Assembly (NCBI GenBank): GCA_023614405.1
Contig: CM042686.1
Coordinates: 470,860,740 to 470,924,739 of the forward strand
Reading direction: 5' to 3'
Source of the DNA: Avena insularis
Lineage: Eukaryota > Streptophyta > Magnoliopsida > Poales > Poaceae
DNA length: 64,000 bases
The notes under the pieces are model-generated. The model ran no database searches and was not told where the DNA came from. It saw only the letters and a list, made by a program, of their open reading frames with translations. Shown here one piece after another: positions 46,037 through 57,082 of the stretch; position 1 is the first letter of the stretch; every line of letters starts with the position of its first letter. Made by a program: the position numbers and the translations under genes.

Positions 46037-47675
46037 TCATATTATGTGTACTCGTGGAAAACGGGGTTTCCATATTCCCCGACGTTTTCTCAATCTTTCG
46101 GCTACTCCATCGATTTCTCCTATCCCAAGTTCCTACAAATGAGCCCTTCTCGATCCATTATGGCACTCTGCCATGCGAGATGAGTTCAATGCTCTTATTC
46201 AAAATAATACATGGAATCTCGTTCCTAAACCATCTGGCGCCAATATTGTCTCGAGAAAGTGGATTTTTCGTTGTAAGTATAACTCCGATGGGTCTTTGTC
46301 TCGGTACAAGGCTCGTTGGGTTTGCAGAGGTTTTTCTCAACAACAAGGAATTGACTTTGATGAAACTTTCTCCCCTGTTGTTAAGCCCAACACTATTCGC
46401 ATTATTCTCAGTCTTGCAGTCTCCTCTTCCTGGTCTATTCATCAACTTGATGTAAAAAATGCTTTTCTTAATGGTACTCTCAATGAAACTGTATATTGCC
46501 AACAACCATCCGGTTTTGAAGATTCCTCTAATCCTAATCTTGTCTGTCTTCTCAAGAAATCTTTGTATGGTCTCAAACAAGCTCCTCGTGCCTGGTTTCA
46601 ACGTTTTGCTACATTTATTCAAACTATTGGCTTTCGTCCTTCCAAATCTGATACATCTCTTTTTATCTTTCATTCTTCCTCTCACACATCATATCTTCTT
46701 CTATACATAGACGACATTGTTCTTATAGCTTCTTCTGATTCTTTTCTTAAACATATCATTACTCTTCTCAACAAAGAATTTTCTATGACTGATTTAGGAT
46801 CACTTCATCATTTTCTCGGTGTTACCGCCACTAGAACATCTTCTACTCTATTTCTTTCTCAACGTCAATACATTCTTGATCTCTTAAACCGAGCAGGCAT
46901 GATAGACTGTCAACCTTGTCGTACACCAGCTGATGTTGGCTCAAAACTTTCAGCTGAAGGTGATTTCGTCCCTGATCCAACTCTATATCGTAGTCTTGTT
47001 GGTGCTTTGCAATACGCAACTCTCACCAGACCTGACATTTCTTATTCTGTTCAGCAAGCATGTCTCTATATGCATGATCCTCGTTTACCCCATCTAGCTC
47101 ATGTCAAAAAGATTATTTGATACTTAAAAGGCACTCTTGATCATGGTATACTTCTTAATTCATCCTCCCTAACAAGCTTGACAGTTTATTCTGATGCAGA
47201 CTGGTCAGGATGTCCAGATACTCAATGATCCACATCCGGCTTTTGTGTTTATTTGGGTGATAATCTTGTTTCTTGGTCATCGAAAAGGCAGGTTACGGTC
47301 TCCCGGTCTTCGACTGAAGCGGAATACAGGGCAGTTGTGCATGCTAATGCTGAAGCAGTTTGGATTCGCCAACTACTTGTGGAACTTCAGCGTCCTGTCC
47401 AGCACGCCACTATTGTCTATTGTGACAACATATCAGCTGTCTATATGGCCTCCAACCCCGTGCAACATCGTCGTACAAAGCACATCGAGATCGATATTCA
47501 TTTTGTTCGGGAAAAAGTTTCTCTTGGAGAAGTTCGTGTTCTACATGTTCCAATGAGTGCACAGTTTGTAGATATTTTTACCGAAGGACTACATCCTTCG
47601 TCCTTCATCGACATTCGCTCTAGTCTCAACATCGTGTCACCCGATGTTGACACTGCGGGGGGGGAGGGGGGGGGG
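46037..47675 (+). pseudogene. F reverse transcriptase and RNase H
   Basis: After a shift between 46020 and 46170 the frame continues with RT (LVPKPSGANIVSRKWIFRCK, YKARWVCRGFSQQQGIDF, VKNAFLNGTLNETVY, LKQAPRAW, LLYIDDIVLIASS). The catalytic YIDD is present. TGA codons at about 47118 and 47228 interrupt before RNase H (VSWSSKRQVTVSRSSTEAEY, DNISAVYMASNP, KHIEIDIHFV). Four or more lesions make the polyprotein non-functional. Confidence 0.85.
47657..47675 (+). promoter_or_regulatory. F polypurine tract (G-run)
   Basis: Eight G, one A and ten G lie directly before the 3' LTR. This is a PPT by position and base content, unusually G-pure. Confidence 0.85.
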
Positions 47676-47821
47676 TATTAGAGTTTGTTTTGAATTGGAG
47701 TAGGACTCTAGCCTAAGTCGGTTTAGGGCCCAATCCTAGGCTGGCCGACTCTCCCTCTCTTCTATATAAACGTTCTAATATTGTCTAAATCAATACAAGT
47801 TATTTCTCTCCCAAACTATCA
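47676..47821 (+). repeat. F 3' LTR
   Basis: This is identical to the 5' LTR except at about four sites. It has the same TA..CA ends; TATA box at 47763-47770. TSD GCGTC follows. Confidence 0.92.
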
Positions 47822-48154
47822 GCGTCGAGACAGGTCGTGACTGTCGTCGCTGGATGAGGGCGAGGAGTAGCGCTTTGCTAGCGCTTTGCCTTTTTTCAGC
47901 TCTGGTGTTGGCTCCTTTTCGAGAGCCACCTCAATTAGTCCCAAGCCCGCGATCGTAGATCAGTGCATGGCGGCTCGGGGATCTGCAGCTGGCGGCTGGT
48001 TGTTGAGGAGGTACATGGTGGCCACTGTCAGCGCGGCTTGCGGCGTCTTGGGGACAACATTGCCCCACGTGTCGACTGTCATAGAGCTGAAGTCGAGGAC
48101 TTTTGCAGCTTCTATGCGCTCTTGCTCGCTAAAGTGGGCCATCCGTGATTGTCT
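47822..48154 (-). pseudogene. D gag fragment
   Basis: Minus-strand KRQSRMAHFSEQERIEAAKV and DTWGNVVPKTPQAALTVA match D3 near 59440-59590. F separates it from the rest of gag. At 48154/48155 it is joined in frame to C-family gag. Confidence 0.8.
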
Positions 48155-48598
48155 CTTGTATGCAACATGTTCCTTATCAGATTGTTTAAACTTCGTTATT
48201 TCACTTCTCATAGATATAATCTTAGCAGGAGGATAGTATTTTCCAATGAAAGCATCTTTGCACTTAGTCCAAGAATCAATACTATTCTTAGTTAAGGAAT
48301 TCAACAATTCTTTAGCTTTTCCTCTCAAAGAGAAAGGAAACAATTTCAGCTTAATAATATCACCATCTACATCCCTATGCTTTTGCATCTCACAAAGTTC
48401 GACAAAGTTATTTAGATGGGCAGCAGCATCTTCATTACCAATACTAGAAAATTGTTCTCTCATAACAAGATTGAGCAAAGCAGGTTTTATCTCAAAGAAA
48501 GTATCTTCAGGCACAGGTGGAGCAATAGGTGTGCTCATAAAATCATTGTTGTTGGTGCTAGTGAAGTCACACAACTTAGTGTTTTCAAGAGTAGTCAT
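47960..48598 (-). CDS. Chimeric gag ORF (C4 gag fused to D gag)
   Basis: A 212-codon frame starts at the C-family gag ATG (MTTLENTKLC, 48598) and keeps C gag for about 148 residues (FPFSLRGKAKELLNSL, CKDAFIGKYYPP, to EHVA). It continues in the same frame into D gag (KRQSRMAHF) and stops at 47960. C3 shows the normal continuation (EHVAQAWERITYL). It is a recombination product; no known function. It lacks most of both capsid domains. Confidence 0.75.
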   Translation of the reverse strand: MTTLENTKLCDFTSTNNNDFMSTPIAPPVPEDTFFEIKPALLNLVMREQFSSIGNEDAAAHLNNFVELCEMQKHRDVDGDIIKLKLFPFSLRGKAKELLNSLTKNSIDSWTKCKDAFIGKYYPPAKIISMRSEITKFKQSDKEHVAYKRQSRMAHFSEQERIEAAKVLDFSSMTVDTWGNVVPKTPQAALTVATMYLLNNQPPAADPRAAMH

Positions 48599-49523
48599 TT
48601 TTTCGTGTTTTCAAATAAGAAAAACTGGTAAAACTAATGTTTTTGTGTTTTTGAAAAAGAAACAAGCAAACAAAGCAAAAGAAACTAAGCAAAACAAAAA
48701 TAACAAAGTAAAGAGATTGGTTATGAGGGACTCCCCTTGTGAAGATGTCCTTGACTCCCCGGCAACGGCGCCAGAAAAATGCTTGATGGCTCAATGCACG
48801 GCGCCCAGAAAAGTGTTGGTGTGTGGTTGATGTAGAGCTCGTTGGGAACCCCAAGAGGAAGGTATGATGAGCACAGCAGCAAGTTTCCCTCAGTTATAAA
48901 ACCAAGGTTTAATCGAACCAGTAGGAGCAAGGAAACACCCCAAAGGTGTTACTAGCTGAGCCTTCGCAGGGCGCACTACCGGTGCTAGTAGCAACGTGGA
49001 GACCTGCACAACACAACTGTAACTTTGTCCCCAACTTGCGATGAGGTTGTCAATCTCACCGTGTTTTGCGGAAAACAAAGGATTAAACGTATCGAATGGA
49101 AAGAAGTGAAAGTTTGCAGAAAGTAAACACAAAACAGTAATAGTTTGTAGATTGTATGTAAAAGACAAGGACCGGGATCCATAGTTCACTAGAGGTGGCT
49201 CTCCTTAAGATAGATAACATGCTGGGTGAACAAATTACAGCGGGGCAATTGACAAACATTGAGAAAGCATACACGCATATACTAATCATCTTGACTCCTT
49301 TGAGACTTGATTGGGAATTACAACATTATACATAGACCGCCATCCAACTACATCTATGACTAATAATCCACCTCCAGGTTATCATCCGACCCCCCTCCAG
49401 TATTAAGTTGCAAGCAACAGATTATTTCTTTACGAACTGCATGTAAAGTAAACAATATGATTGTTCTGTGAACAAAGGATTGTTTTTTTCTCCCTAGTAG
49501 CAACAACACATCTAGTACCTTAG
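48155..49523 (-). mobile_element. C4: truncated C-family copy (LTR end, PBS, gag start)
   Basis: On the minus strand it has the last ~740 bp of a C LTR (49523-48784), the tRNA-Asp PBS (48773-48757), a leader, and gag up to EHVA. It is cut at both ends: into D gag on the left and into the C3 spacer on the right, after 'cttag'. Confidence 0.8.
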
Positions 49524-50920
49524 TATGGTGGACTCTTTGGAATAACTTGGTTTTGGGAGTTGGATGCATGAGTGGAACTCATACTTGGTTGTGGAGGCTA
49601 GCAAAAGACTAGGAGCGACAAACTAAGAGAGCAATAATGGCCATAATCATGCAGAGCGACAAAACATCACTGATCAAAGCATAAAGTGATACTACAAGTT
49701 GAAATCTAAAGGATCATAAAGGCTATGGTGACTTGAGATAGTCATAACATGGTCTGAGCATGCGCCAAGTCAACCCAAATAAAGCATCAAAGGAGAATAC
49801 CACTATACTATGCTTTAATATGCTAAAACAATGCATGATTCATCCAAGGCACATTAAGCAATCTCAATTGTTTATAACAAGTCATGCTACAGCAAAGAAT
49901 ACTAAGCATAAAGCCAAAACAATATCAAGCATGGCATGACAAAGCATAGGCCATAGTTAAAAACAAGCTCTTTTACCACATAAGCATGAACTTTCCTACT
50001 CTTTTCCAAACCAAACCAAACTAATTGCAAACCAATGTATGAAAGAGGGGGTCCAACCAATTTATTCAGAAAACTAAGAAAACCAAGCAAACGAAAAACC
50101 AAAACGAAAACGAAAAAGAAGACGCTCCAAGAACAACACAACTGTGCATGAAACAATAAAAATAAAGCGTTTGGAAGAAACCTGAAATTTTTATTGATGA
50201 AGAAGGGGATGCCTTGGGCATCCCCAAGTTTTGACGCTTGTACTTCTTGGATATTTCTTGGGGTGACACGCGTGGCATCCGCAAGCTTGAGCTTTAGTCC
50301 ATCTTTCATCTCATTACTCATTCCTTCCATACACCTGAAAATTTTCCTTCATACAAAACTTCACACAATCTTTATTAGCAACATTAGTGCACTCAAGATA
50401 AAAGGTCTTAAGGTTCAGTTCTAACACCAAATAAACTTCCATTAGAACACTAGCTACTGTAGCATTTCCCTCAAAAATCTCAATTCTCCGAAAGAACTCA
50501 AAAAGGAACCAACAAGAAGCAAATGCAGAAAATGGCAGAAATCTGTCAAAACAGACCAGCAGGTAAAGACGAATTTTTTCGAAGACCTTCTGTTGCTCAA
50601 ATCAAAAAGTGCTGAACTAACAAAAGTTAGATAACAACCTGGGGCAGAAGCACAAAAATTTACGCCTCAAAAAGACGTTCAGAGATTTTACACGAATTTT
50701 TACGGTGAAGCACAAAAATCTGTTTTGGGACAGCAACTTTCCCAATCATTAGTTCTTTCTCATTAGAGGTTACTCTTGGCACAAAAATCAAATAAAAAGG
50801 ATAAGGAGTGGTTATTACAGAGTTAATAACTTCCAAGACTCATCTAAAACTTTTGGGTTATCTCCCAATAAGTACTTTTCTTTAACGCCTTTAAGTTAGG
50901 CATAAGAAGCAAAGAAAGAA
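49524..50920 (-). other. C3 3' non-coding region
   Basis: It matches E from about 33840 to 35210 and, at its left end, the A spacer near 22850 ('tatggtggac'). A 142-codon frame (50330-49902, MEGMSNEMKDGLKL start, hydrophobic second half) corresponds to the shorter frame in E at 34414. The status of that ORF as a gene is uncertain. Confidence 0.6.
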
Positions 50921-52923
50921 TCAAGTGTTCTCAAATGAAGAAGCATTAAATCCAAATTTTGTTTTCATAGGAGAAGCAAAAGAAATCTTCTCTCTCTTCT
51001 TAGGGAAGTGTTCTATACCTTTCTTGAGTGGGAGTTGATATTTAATGGTGCCTTCTTTCATATCAATAATGGCACCAACAGTTCTAAGAAAAGGTCTTCC
51101 CAAAGTAATAGCACAAGAAGCATTGCATTCAACATCCAAAACATAGAAATCAACGGGGACATAGGCATTGTTAACCATAATAAGAACATCATTAAGACTC
51201 CCCATGAGTTTCTTTTTAGCATTATCATCAAGTGGGACATTCAATAACAATCTTCAAGTGGAGGCAAATCAAGCATATCATAAATCCTTCTAGGCATAAT
51301 AGAAACACTACTATCAAGATCACATAAAGCTTTGAAATCAAAATCATTCACTTTCATATTAATGATGGGTTCCCAACCATCTTCTTGTTTTATAGGAATA
51401 GAAGCTTTATGTTTCATCTTTTCTTCTTTAATCTTTATGAGAGCATCAGTAATATATTTTGTAAAGGCCATGTTCATAGCACTAGCATTAGGACTTTTAG
51501 CAAGCTTTTGTAGGAACTTAATAACTTCAGAGATATTGCAACCATCAAGATCAAAATCAAAATTATCATCTAAAGAAGTAGAACTATTACTAGCCTCAAC
51601 ACTAGTGGTGGTAATAGTAGAAACACTAATGTTTCTAGCAATTTCATCTTCTCTTTCCCACTTAGCATGTAATTCAGCTAATAGTCTAACATTTTCATCA
51701 ATTCTTACTTGTATAGCATTAGTAGCTACAAAGGGATTATCATTAGTTTCAGGTTTAGCAGCCATTTTATTGATCAAAGAGGATTGAGCTTTAGACAAAG
51801 ATGATATATTTCTTTCAGCATTAGAGAGTTTCAATTGTAAACTAGGAATTTCCCTATTTAGACTCTCAAGTTGATGACTAATGTTCTTCAAAATGGTAGA
51901 TTGTTCCTCCATAGTTTTAGTGAATAGTTTATTTTGCTCATATTGCATTTGCATGAAGTTTTTAGTGGCTCTTTCAACTTCTAAAATTCTTCCTTCACTA
52001 GGTAATCCAGGTTTACCATTATAGCCATAAGTATTATTAGGAGGGTAGGGCCTATAATTGTTATTACCATAAGCATTGTTGCCAAAATTGTTATTTCTTA
52101 TGAAGTTCACATCAACTTGCTCTTCTTGAGCAACCAAAGAGGCTAAAGGAACATTATTTGGATCAATATGGGCTTTCCCATTCACAAGCATAGACATAAT
52201 AATATCAATCTTATCACTCAAGGAGGAGGTTTCCTCAACAGAATTTACCTTCTTACCTTGTGAAGCTCTTTCAGTATGCCATTCAGAATAGTTAACCATC
52301 ATATTATCCAAAATCTTTGTTGTAGCACACAAAGTAATGGTCATAAAGGTACCTCCAGCAGTAGAGTCCAATAGGTTCCTTGAAGAATAGTTCAATCCTG
52401 CATAAAAAGTTTGGATGATCATCCAAACAGTCAGTCCATGAGTGGGACAATTCTTAACCAAATATGTAATTCTTTCCCAAGCTTGAGCAACATGTTCGTT
52501 ATCAGATTGTTTAAACTTCATTATTTCACTTCTCATAGATATAATCTTAGCAGGAGGATAGTATTTTCCAATGAAAGCATCTTTGCACCTAGTCCAAGAA
52601 TCAATACTATTCTTAGTTAAGGAATTCAACAATTCTTTAGCTTTTCCTCTCAAATAGAAAGGAAACAATTTCAGCTTAATAATATCACCATCTACATCCC
52701 TATGCTTTTGCATCTCACAAAGTTCAACAAAGTTATTTAGATGGGCAGCAACATCTTCATTACCAATACCAGAAAATTGTTCTCTCATAACAAGATTGAG
52801 CAAAGCAGGTTTTATCTCAAAGAAAGTATCTTCAGGCACATGTGGAGCAATATGTGTGCTCATAAAATCATTGTTGTTGGTGCTAGTGAAGTTACACAAC
52901 TTAGTGTTTTCAAGAGTAGTCAT
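50921..52923 (-). pseudogene. C3 gag-protease
   Basis: The frame opens at MTTLENTKLC and is open for 560 codons. Gag motifs are LKLFPFYLRGKAKELLNSL and AFIGKYYPPAK, then an N/Y-rich stretch (NNFGNNAYGNNNYRPYP), a coiled-coil-like region (about residues 310-420) and protease. The protease centre reads CDLDSSVSIMP, so the usual D-L-G is D-L-D. One missing T near 51245 shifts the frame; the rest of the protease (ITLGRPFLRTVGAII) is at 50921-51250. Confidence 0.85.
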
Positions 52924-53081
52924 TTTTTTGTGTTTTCAAATAAGAAAGCAAACTAGTAAAACTAATTTTCTTGTGTTTTTGATAAAGAAACAAGCAAACA
53001 AAGCAAAAGAAACTAAGCAAAAAAATAACAAAGTAAAGAGATTGGTTATGAGGGACTCCCCTTGTGAAGATGTCCTTGACT

Positions 53082-53098
53082 CCCCGGCAACGGCGCCA
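53082..53098 (-). promoter_or_regulatory. C3 primer-binding site (tRNA-Asp)
   Basis: The minus strand reads tggcgccgttgccgggg ten bases from the LTR. It is identical to the E and C4 sites. Confidence 0.85.
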
Positions 53099-53108
53099 GA
53101 AAAATGCT

Positions 53109-54735
53109 TGATGGCTCAAAGCACGGCTCCCAGAAAAGTGATGGTGCATGGTTGATGTAGAGCTCGTTGGGAACCCCAAGAGGAAGGTAAGATAAGCACA
53201 GCAGCAAGTTTCCCTCAGTTATGAAACCAAGGTTTAATCGAACCAGTAGGAGGAAGGAAACACCCCAAAGGTGTTACTAGCTGAGCCTTGGCAGGGCGCA
53301 CTTCCGATGCTAGTAGCAACGTGGAGACCTGCACAACACAACCACAGAACTTTGTCCCCAACTTGCGATGAGGTTGTCAATCTCACCGTGTTTTGCGGAA
53401 AACAAAGGATTAAACATATTGAATGGAAAGAAGTGAAAGTTTGTAGAAAGTAAACACAAAACAGTAACAGTTTGTAGATTGTATGTAAAAGACAAGGACC
53501 GATATCCATAGTTCACTAGAGGTGGCTCTCCTTAAGATAGATAACATGCTGGGTGAACAAATTACAGCGGGGCAATTGACAAACATAGAGAAAGCATACA
53601 AGCATATACTAATCATCTTGACTCCTTTGAGACTTGATTGGGCATTACAACATTATACATAGACCGCCATCCAGCTGCATCTATGACTAATAATCCACCT
53701 TCAGGCTATCATCCGAACCCCCTCTAGTATTAAGTTGCAAGCAACAGATTATTGCTTTATGAACTGCGTGTAAAGTAAACAATACGATTGTTCTATGAAC
53801 AAAGGATTGTTGTTTTCTCCCTAGTAGCAATAGCACATCCAGTACCTTAGAGATTTCTGTCACTTCCCCAGATTATCAGAGGCATGAACCCACTATCGAG
53901 CATAAATACTAACTCTTGGAGTTGCTAGCATCTACTTGGCCAAGATAGCTACTAACAACGGAAAGCATGCAAGATCACAAATAACAAAGACATGATAGAA
54001 TCGATAATCAATATGAAATAGCATCTCAATATCCATCGGATCCCCGCAAACACAACATGTATGAATTACAAATAGATGATCTTGATCATGAACGGAGCTC
54101 ACAATATCTAGACATGAAAGCACAAAGGAGGAGAACCAGCCATCTAGCTACTACATGGATCCGTAGTCCTAGGATGAACTACTCACACATCACACCGGAG
54201 GCTTGCATGGTGATGAATAAGGCCTCCAGGGTGAATTCCCGTCTCTGGCAGGGTGCCGGGAAGAGCTTCAGATCCCTCCCGATCTATGGATGGAGATGAC
54301 GGCGGCTATAGACTCTTTCGTGGATTTTTGATCGGGCCCTTAGGGTTTTCGTCCCGAGGGCATCTTATAGTCGAAAGGGGAGGCCGAGGGGGTGCCGGGA
54401 GCGGCCACACCACCCCCTGGCACGGGCCAGGCTGGGCCGCACGGCCAGGTGGTGTTGTGGCCCCTGGCCCCTCTCCGTCTCGTATTCTGGCATCTGATGA
54501 CTTCCGGAAAAATAGGCACTTTGGCTTTTGTCCCGTCCGATTCCGAGAATATTCATTTTCTGACTTTCCTGGAACCAAAAACAGAAGAAAACAGGCAGCT
54601 GGCACTATGGCTCTTGTTAATAGGTTAGTCCAAGAAATCATATGAAAAGACCTCCAAAGTGTGGACAAAACACAAGAAAGTGGATAAAACCAAGCATGCA
54701 ACATCAAAAATTATAGATACATTTGCAATGTATCA
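53109..54735 (-). repeat. C3 5' LTR
   Basis: This is a 1627-bp LTR, 'tgatggctcaaag' to 'gcaatgtatca', matching C1 and C2. Long open frames at 54253-54707 on both strands come from its GC-rich block and are not genes. Confidence 0.88.
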
Positions 54736-55442
54736 AGCCTGATTACGACGCGTTCGCCGGTTTGCTCGTTTGTTATGGTTGGAGGTTCGATTGGTCCTCC
54801 GTTGTTAACGGGGGTGCCGCTGCCACTGTTGCCACCGTTGCCGCTGTTAGGCGGGTCGGTTTCATTACCACGGTTTCCTGTGTTGTCGCGATTGGCGGAG
54901 GTGTCGCCCGCGTTGATGACGGCCCACATGAAGTGGTTGGGGAAGCTGATGTTCCCGCAACTTTCAGATCCGGAACTATAGGCTCCATCTTGAGTTGCCA
55001 GATCGCTCAGATCAGAGTCACGACTGCTGTCGCTGACTGTGTTCTCGACTGTTGTCGGGGCGTTGAGCTCACTGAGGGTGCCGATCGATGGAGGGAACCA
55101 TGATGCTGGGGCAATCAACGGTGCCGTCGGCTGGTCAGGCATGCGAAGCATGCCCATCGGACCAACTTGGAAGCGAAAGCTCCCGATCGCCAGGATGATT
55201 CCGTCGCCCACGGACTCGAAAGCCGGGCGAGTGGCTGGCGTGTGGATGGTGAAGTCGAACGCGCCGAAGAGCTGGTGAATCTCCGCTGTTGCGGAGTTGT
55301 AGATCACGGTTGATGGGGCCGAAGAAGCCGCAACATCAGCACTCCCAATTCCCACAGACGGTGCCAATTGACGAGGGTTTAACTCAGCAATGCCCATTGT
55401 TATGGACTTGGGTTTTGGAGAAGGAGGGAGCGCTGGAGACAT
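54736..55442 (-). pseudogene. D gag N-terminus, starting inside the LTR
   Basis: The minus-strand ATG at 55442 lies inside the LTR. The frame (MSPALPPSPKPKSITMG) reads through the LTR end and PBS (QLAPSVGIGS) into gag (LFGAFDFTIHT, FRFQVGPMGMLRMPD). It is open until the C3 LTR cuts it near VVIRL. The same start and read-through occur in D3. Its sequence is glycine/asparagine-rich near the end. Confidence 0.65.
55350..55368 (-). promoter_or_regulatory. D primer-binding site
   Basis: The minus strand reads attggcaccgtctgtggga after the LTR end. D3 has the form ttggcgccatctgtggga at 58562. This type of PBS is common in plant Tat Gypsy elements; one base of the TGGCGCC core is changed here. Confidence 0.8.
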
Positions 55443-55854
55443 CTATCGGCTAGCAAACAAGCACACAGGGGACTCGAAGATTTACCTAGGTTCAGGCCTC
55501 GTAGAGGTCCCTACTCCTGCTTGTCTGCTCGTGGAATTATCAAAGGAATTGAGGATTAAAATGGTGCACAGATGCAATCTGGCGAGGGTTGTGGAAACTA
55601 GGGTTGTGTGTGTCCTCCTCGCCTCCCCCTCCTAGCCTTTATATAGATAGGCTAGGTCTCGGGTAGCAGGTCGAGTCGGTTACAAGTTAGGGTTTTCCCC
55701 TTTGAACTTTCTATCTTTAGCTTCTTCTTCTTCAAGCAATCGAGAGTCCGTAGGTTACTCGAGTTCCACATTTGGGCCTTGGCGACATCGTGGGCCTCTA
55801 CGTATTCAAGCCGTATATACAAAGCTCGAGTACCTGTAGGGTATACCCATGTCA
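55369..55854 (-). repeat. D 5' LTR
   Basis: The 486-bp LTR runs 'tgacgaggg' to 'acccatgtca', with TSD CCATC outside (55855-55859). The minus-strand TATA box is at 55638-55645. It closely matches the D3 LTR (58072-58560). Confidence 0.9.
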
Positions 55855-57020
55855 CCATCAAACTTAATCAAGATTTTCTCCCTCTTACAATCTATAATAG
55901 CTCCACAAGTACTCAAGAAAGGTCTACCAAAAATGATGGGATAAGTTTTACTAGCAGCTGAACCAAGTACTAGAAAATCAGCAGGATATTTAATCTTACC
56001 ACAAAGAACTTCTACATCCCGCACAATACCAATTGGAGAGATGGTTTCTCTATTAGCAAGGTGAATAACTACATCAATTTCTTCCAACTCGCAGGGACCG
56101 ATTTCATGCATAATTTCTTTATAAAGCTCATAAGGAATAGCACTTGAACTAGCACCAATGTCACACAAACCATAATAGCAATGATCACCAATTCTAACGG
56201 AAAGCACAGGGACACTAGCCTTCTTAGTTCTATTGGGATGTGAGACAATATTAGAAGCATCCTCACAAAATACTATGTGCCCATCTTCTACACTTTTAGT
56301 GACACGGTCTTTAACAATTGCTACAACAGGTTCAATGTTTATTTGTTCATCAGGTTTTACAGTTCTCTTTTCACTTTTAGTGATTACACTAGTTATCATA
56401 GGATGATCCTTTACCTTATCTAGGAAGGGTATCTTCTTGATATAAGGTTCAGGTAAGATGTGATCAATAGTGCAATACTCCGCACTCCCAATAGGAACAC
56501 AGTCAGCAATATCCTTATAAGGTGCATGGTACTTGCTCCATCCATTTTTTGGAATTTCAATATAAGAAGCAAAAGCCTTAAAACAATTTGTAATAACATG
56601 TAAATCAAGACCGTAAGCATTACTGATATTTTGAAAGTCATCAGTTCCCATAAAAGATTCAATGCATTCATAATCATAATTTATACTTGACTTTCTTCCT
56701 TTGTCATTCTCCCATGTTTCAGCATTATCTTGAATACGGTCCATAAGATCCCATTTAACTTCTTCTTCCATGCGAGTGAATGATCCAGCACACGAAGCAT
56801 CCAATAAATCCTTATCATGAAGAGAAAGCCTTGCATAAAAGTTATTGATAATAATATTGTTGGGGAGCTCATGAATGGGACATTTGAGCATTAGTAACTT
56901 CAATCTCCACCAAGCTTGAGCTATACTCTCTCCATCAAGAGGGCAAAAGTTGTATATTTGATTCCGATCTTTATGAATCTCACTAGTGAAAGAACATTTC
57001 ATGGTTTCCTATGTTTTGCG
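55855..57020 (-). pseudogene. A gag (C-terminal part) and protease
   Basis: The frame from 57002 reads MKCSFTSEIHKDRNQIYNF, DGESIAQAWWRLKLLMLKCP (end of the Athila gag core), then protease with CDIGASSSAIPYELYKEI and IIFGRPFLSTCGAIIDC. It reaches KFDGD at D's insertion site; the continuation (ESYEFNF) is at 29205 across D. Upstream of the ATG a TAG precedes, and G begins at 57021, so most of gag is outside the window. Confidence 0.8.
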
Positions 57021-57082
57021 TGTTAGATAACAATACTGTGGAGATTATTCATGTGCGCTAAGTGTGTAGGAAGCTTTGAGGG

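Larger units (their letters stand above)
42920..47821 (+). mobile_element. F: Ty1/Copia element, 4.9 kb
   Basis: Direct 146-bp LTRs, TSD GCGTC on both sides (42915-42919, 47822-47826), a tRNA-Met PBS and a G-run PPT define it. Order is gag, protease, integrase, RT, RNase H, as in Copia. Small size, short LTRs and the RNase H motif (VSRSSTEAEYRAVVHANAE) suggest the Ale/Retrofit lineage, not proven. It lies plus-strand inside D gag. LTRs differ at about 4 of 146 sites. Confidence 0.92.
49524..54735 (-). mobile_element. C3: non-autonomous Athila-type element, 3' truncated
   Basis: On the minus strand it has a 5' LTR (54735-53109), PBS (53098-53082), leader, gag-protease (52923-50921) and a 3' non-coding region to 49524. 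RT and integrase are absent, as in E. The PPT and the start of its 3' LTR are missing; C4's LTR piece abuts instead. The right flank returns to D gag at 54736. Confidence 0.85.
29206..55854 (-). mobile_element. D: Tat-type Gypsy element spread over 26.6 kb
   Basis: The TSD CCATC flanks it at 29201-29205 and 55855-55859, showing that the outer LTRs belong to one insertion into A. Minus-strand parts are the 5' LTR (55854-55369), gag start, more gag (48154-47822, 42919-40974), RT, RNase H, integrase to 38217, and part of the 3' LTR (29488-29206). E/C2, F and C4/C3 interrupt it. About 250 bp of gag, the end of pol and part of the 3' LTR are missing at the borders of those insertions. Confidence 0.85.
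6115..57020 (-). mobile_element. A: Athila-type Gypsy element, heavily nested
   Basis: On the minus strand the order is gag-protease (57020-55855), RT (29205-27684), RNase H (27683-25686, interrupted), integrase (25685-24546), env-position ORF, 3' spacer, PPT and 3' LTR (21509-6115). Removing insertions B, C1, D and G leaves about 8.8 kb of A. The FMDDFSVYG RT motif and the extra ORF after integrase fit the Athila lineage. The 5' end of gag and the 5' LTR are not in the window. Confidence 0.85.
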
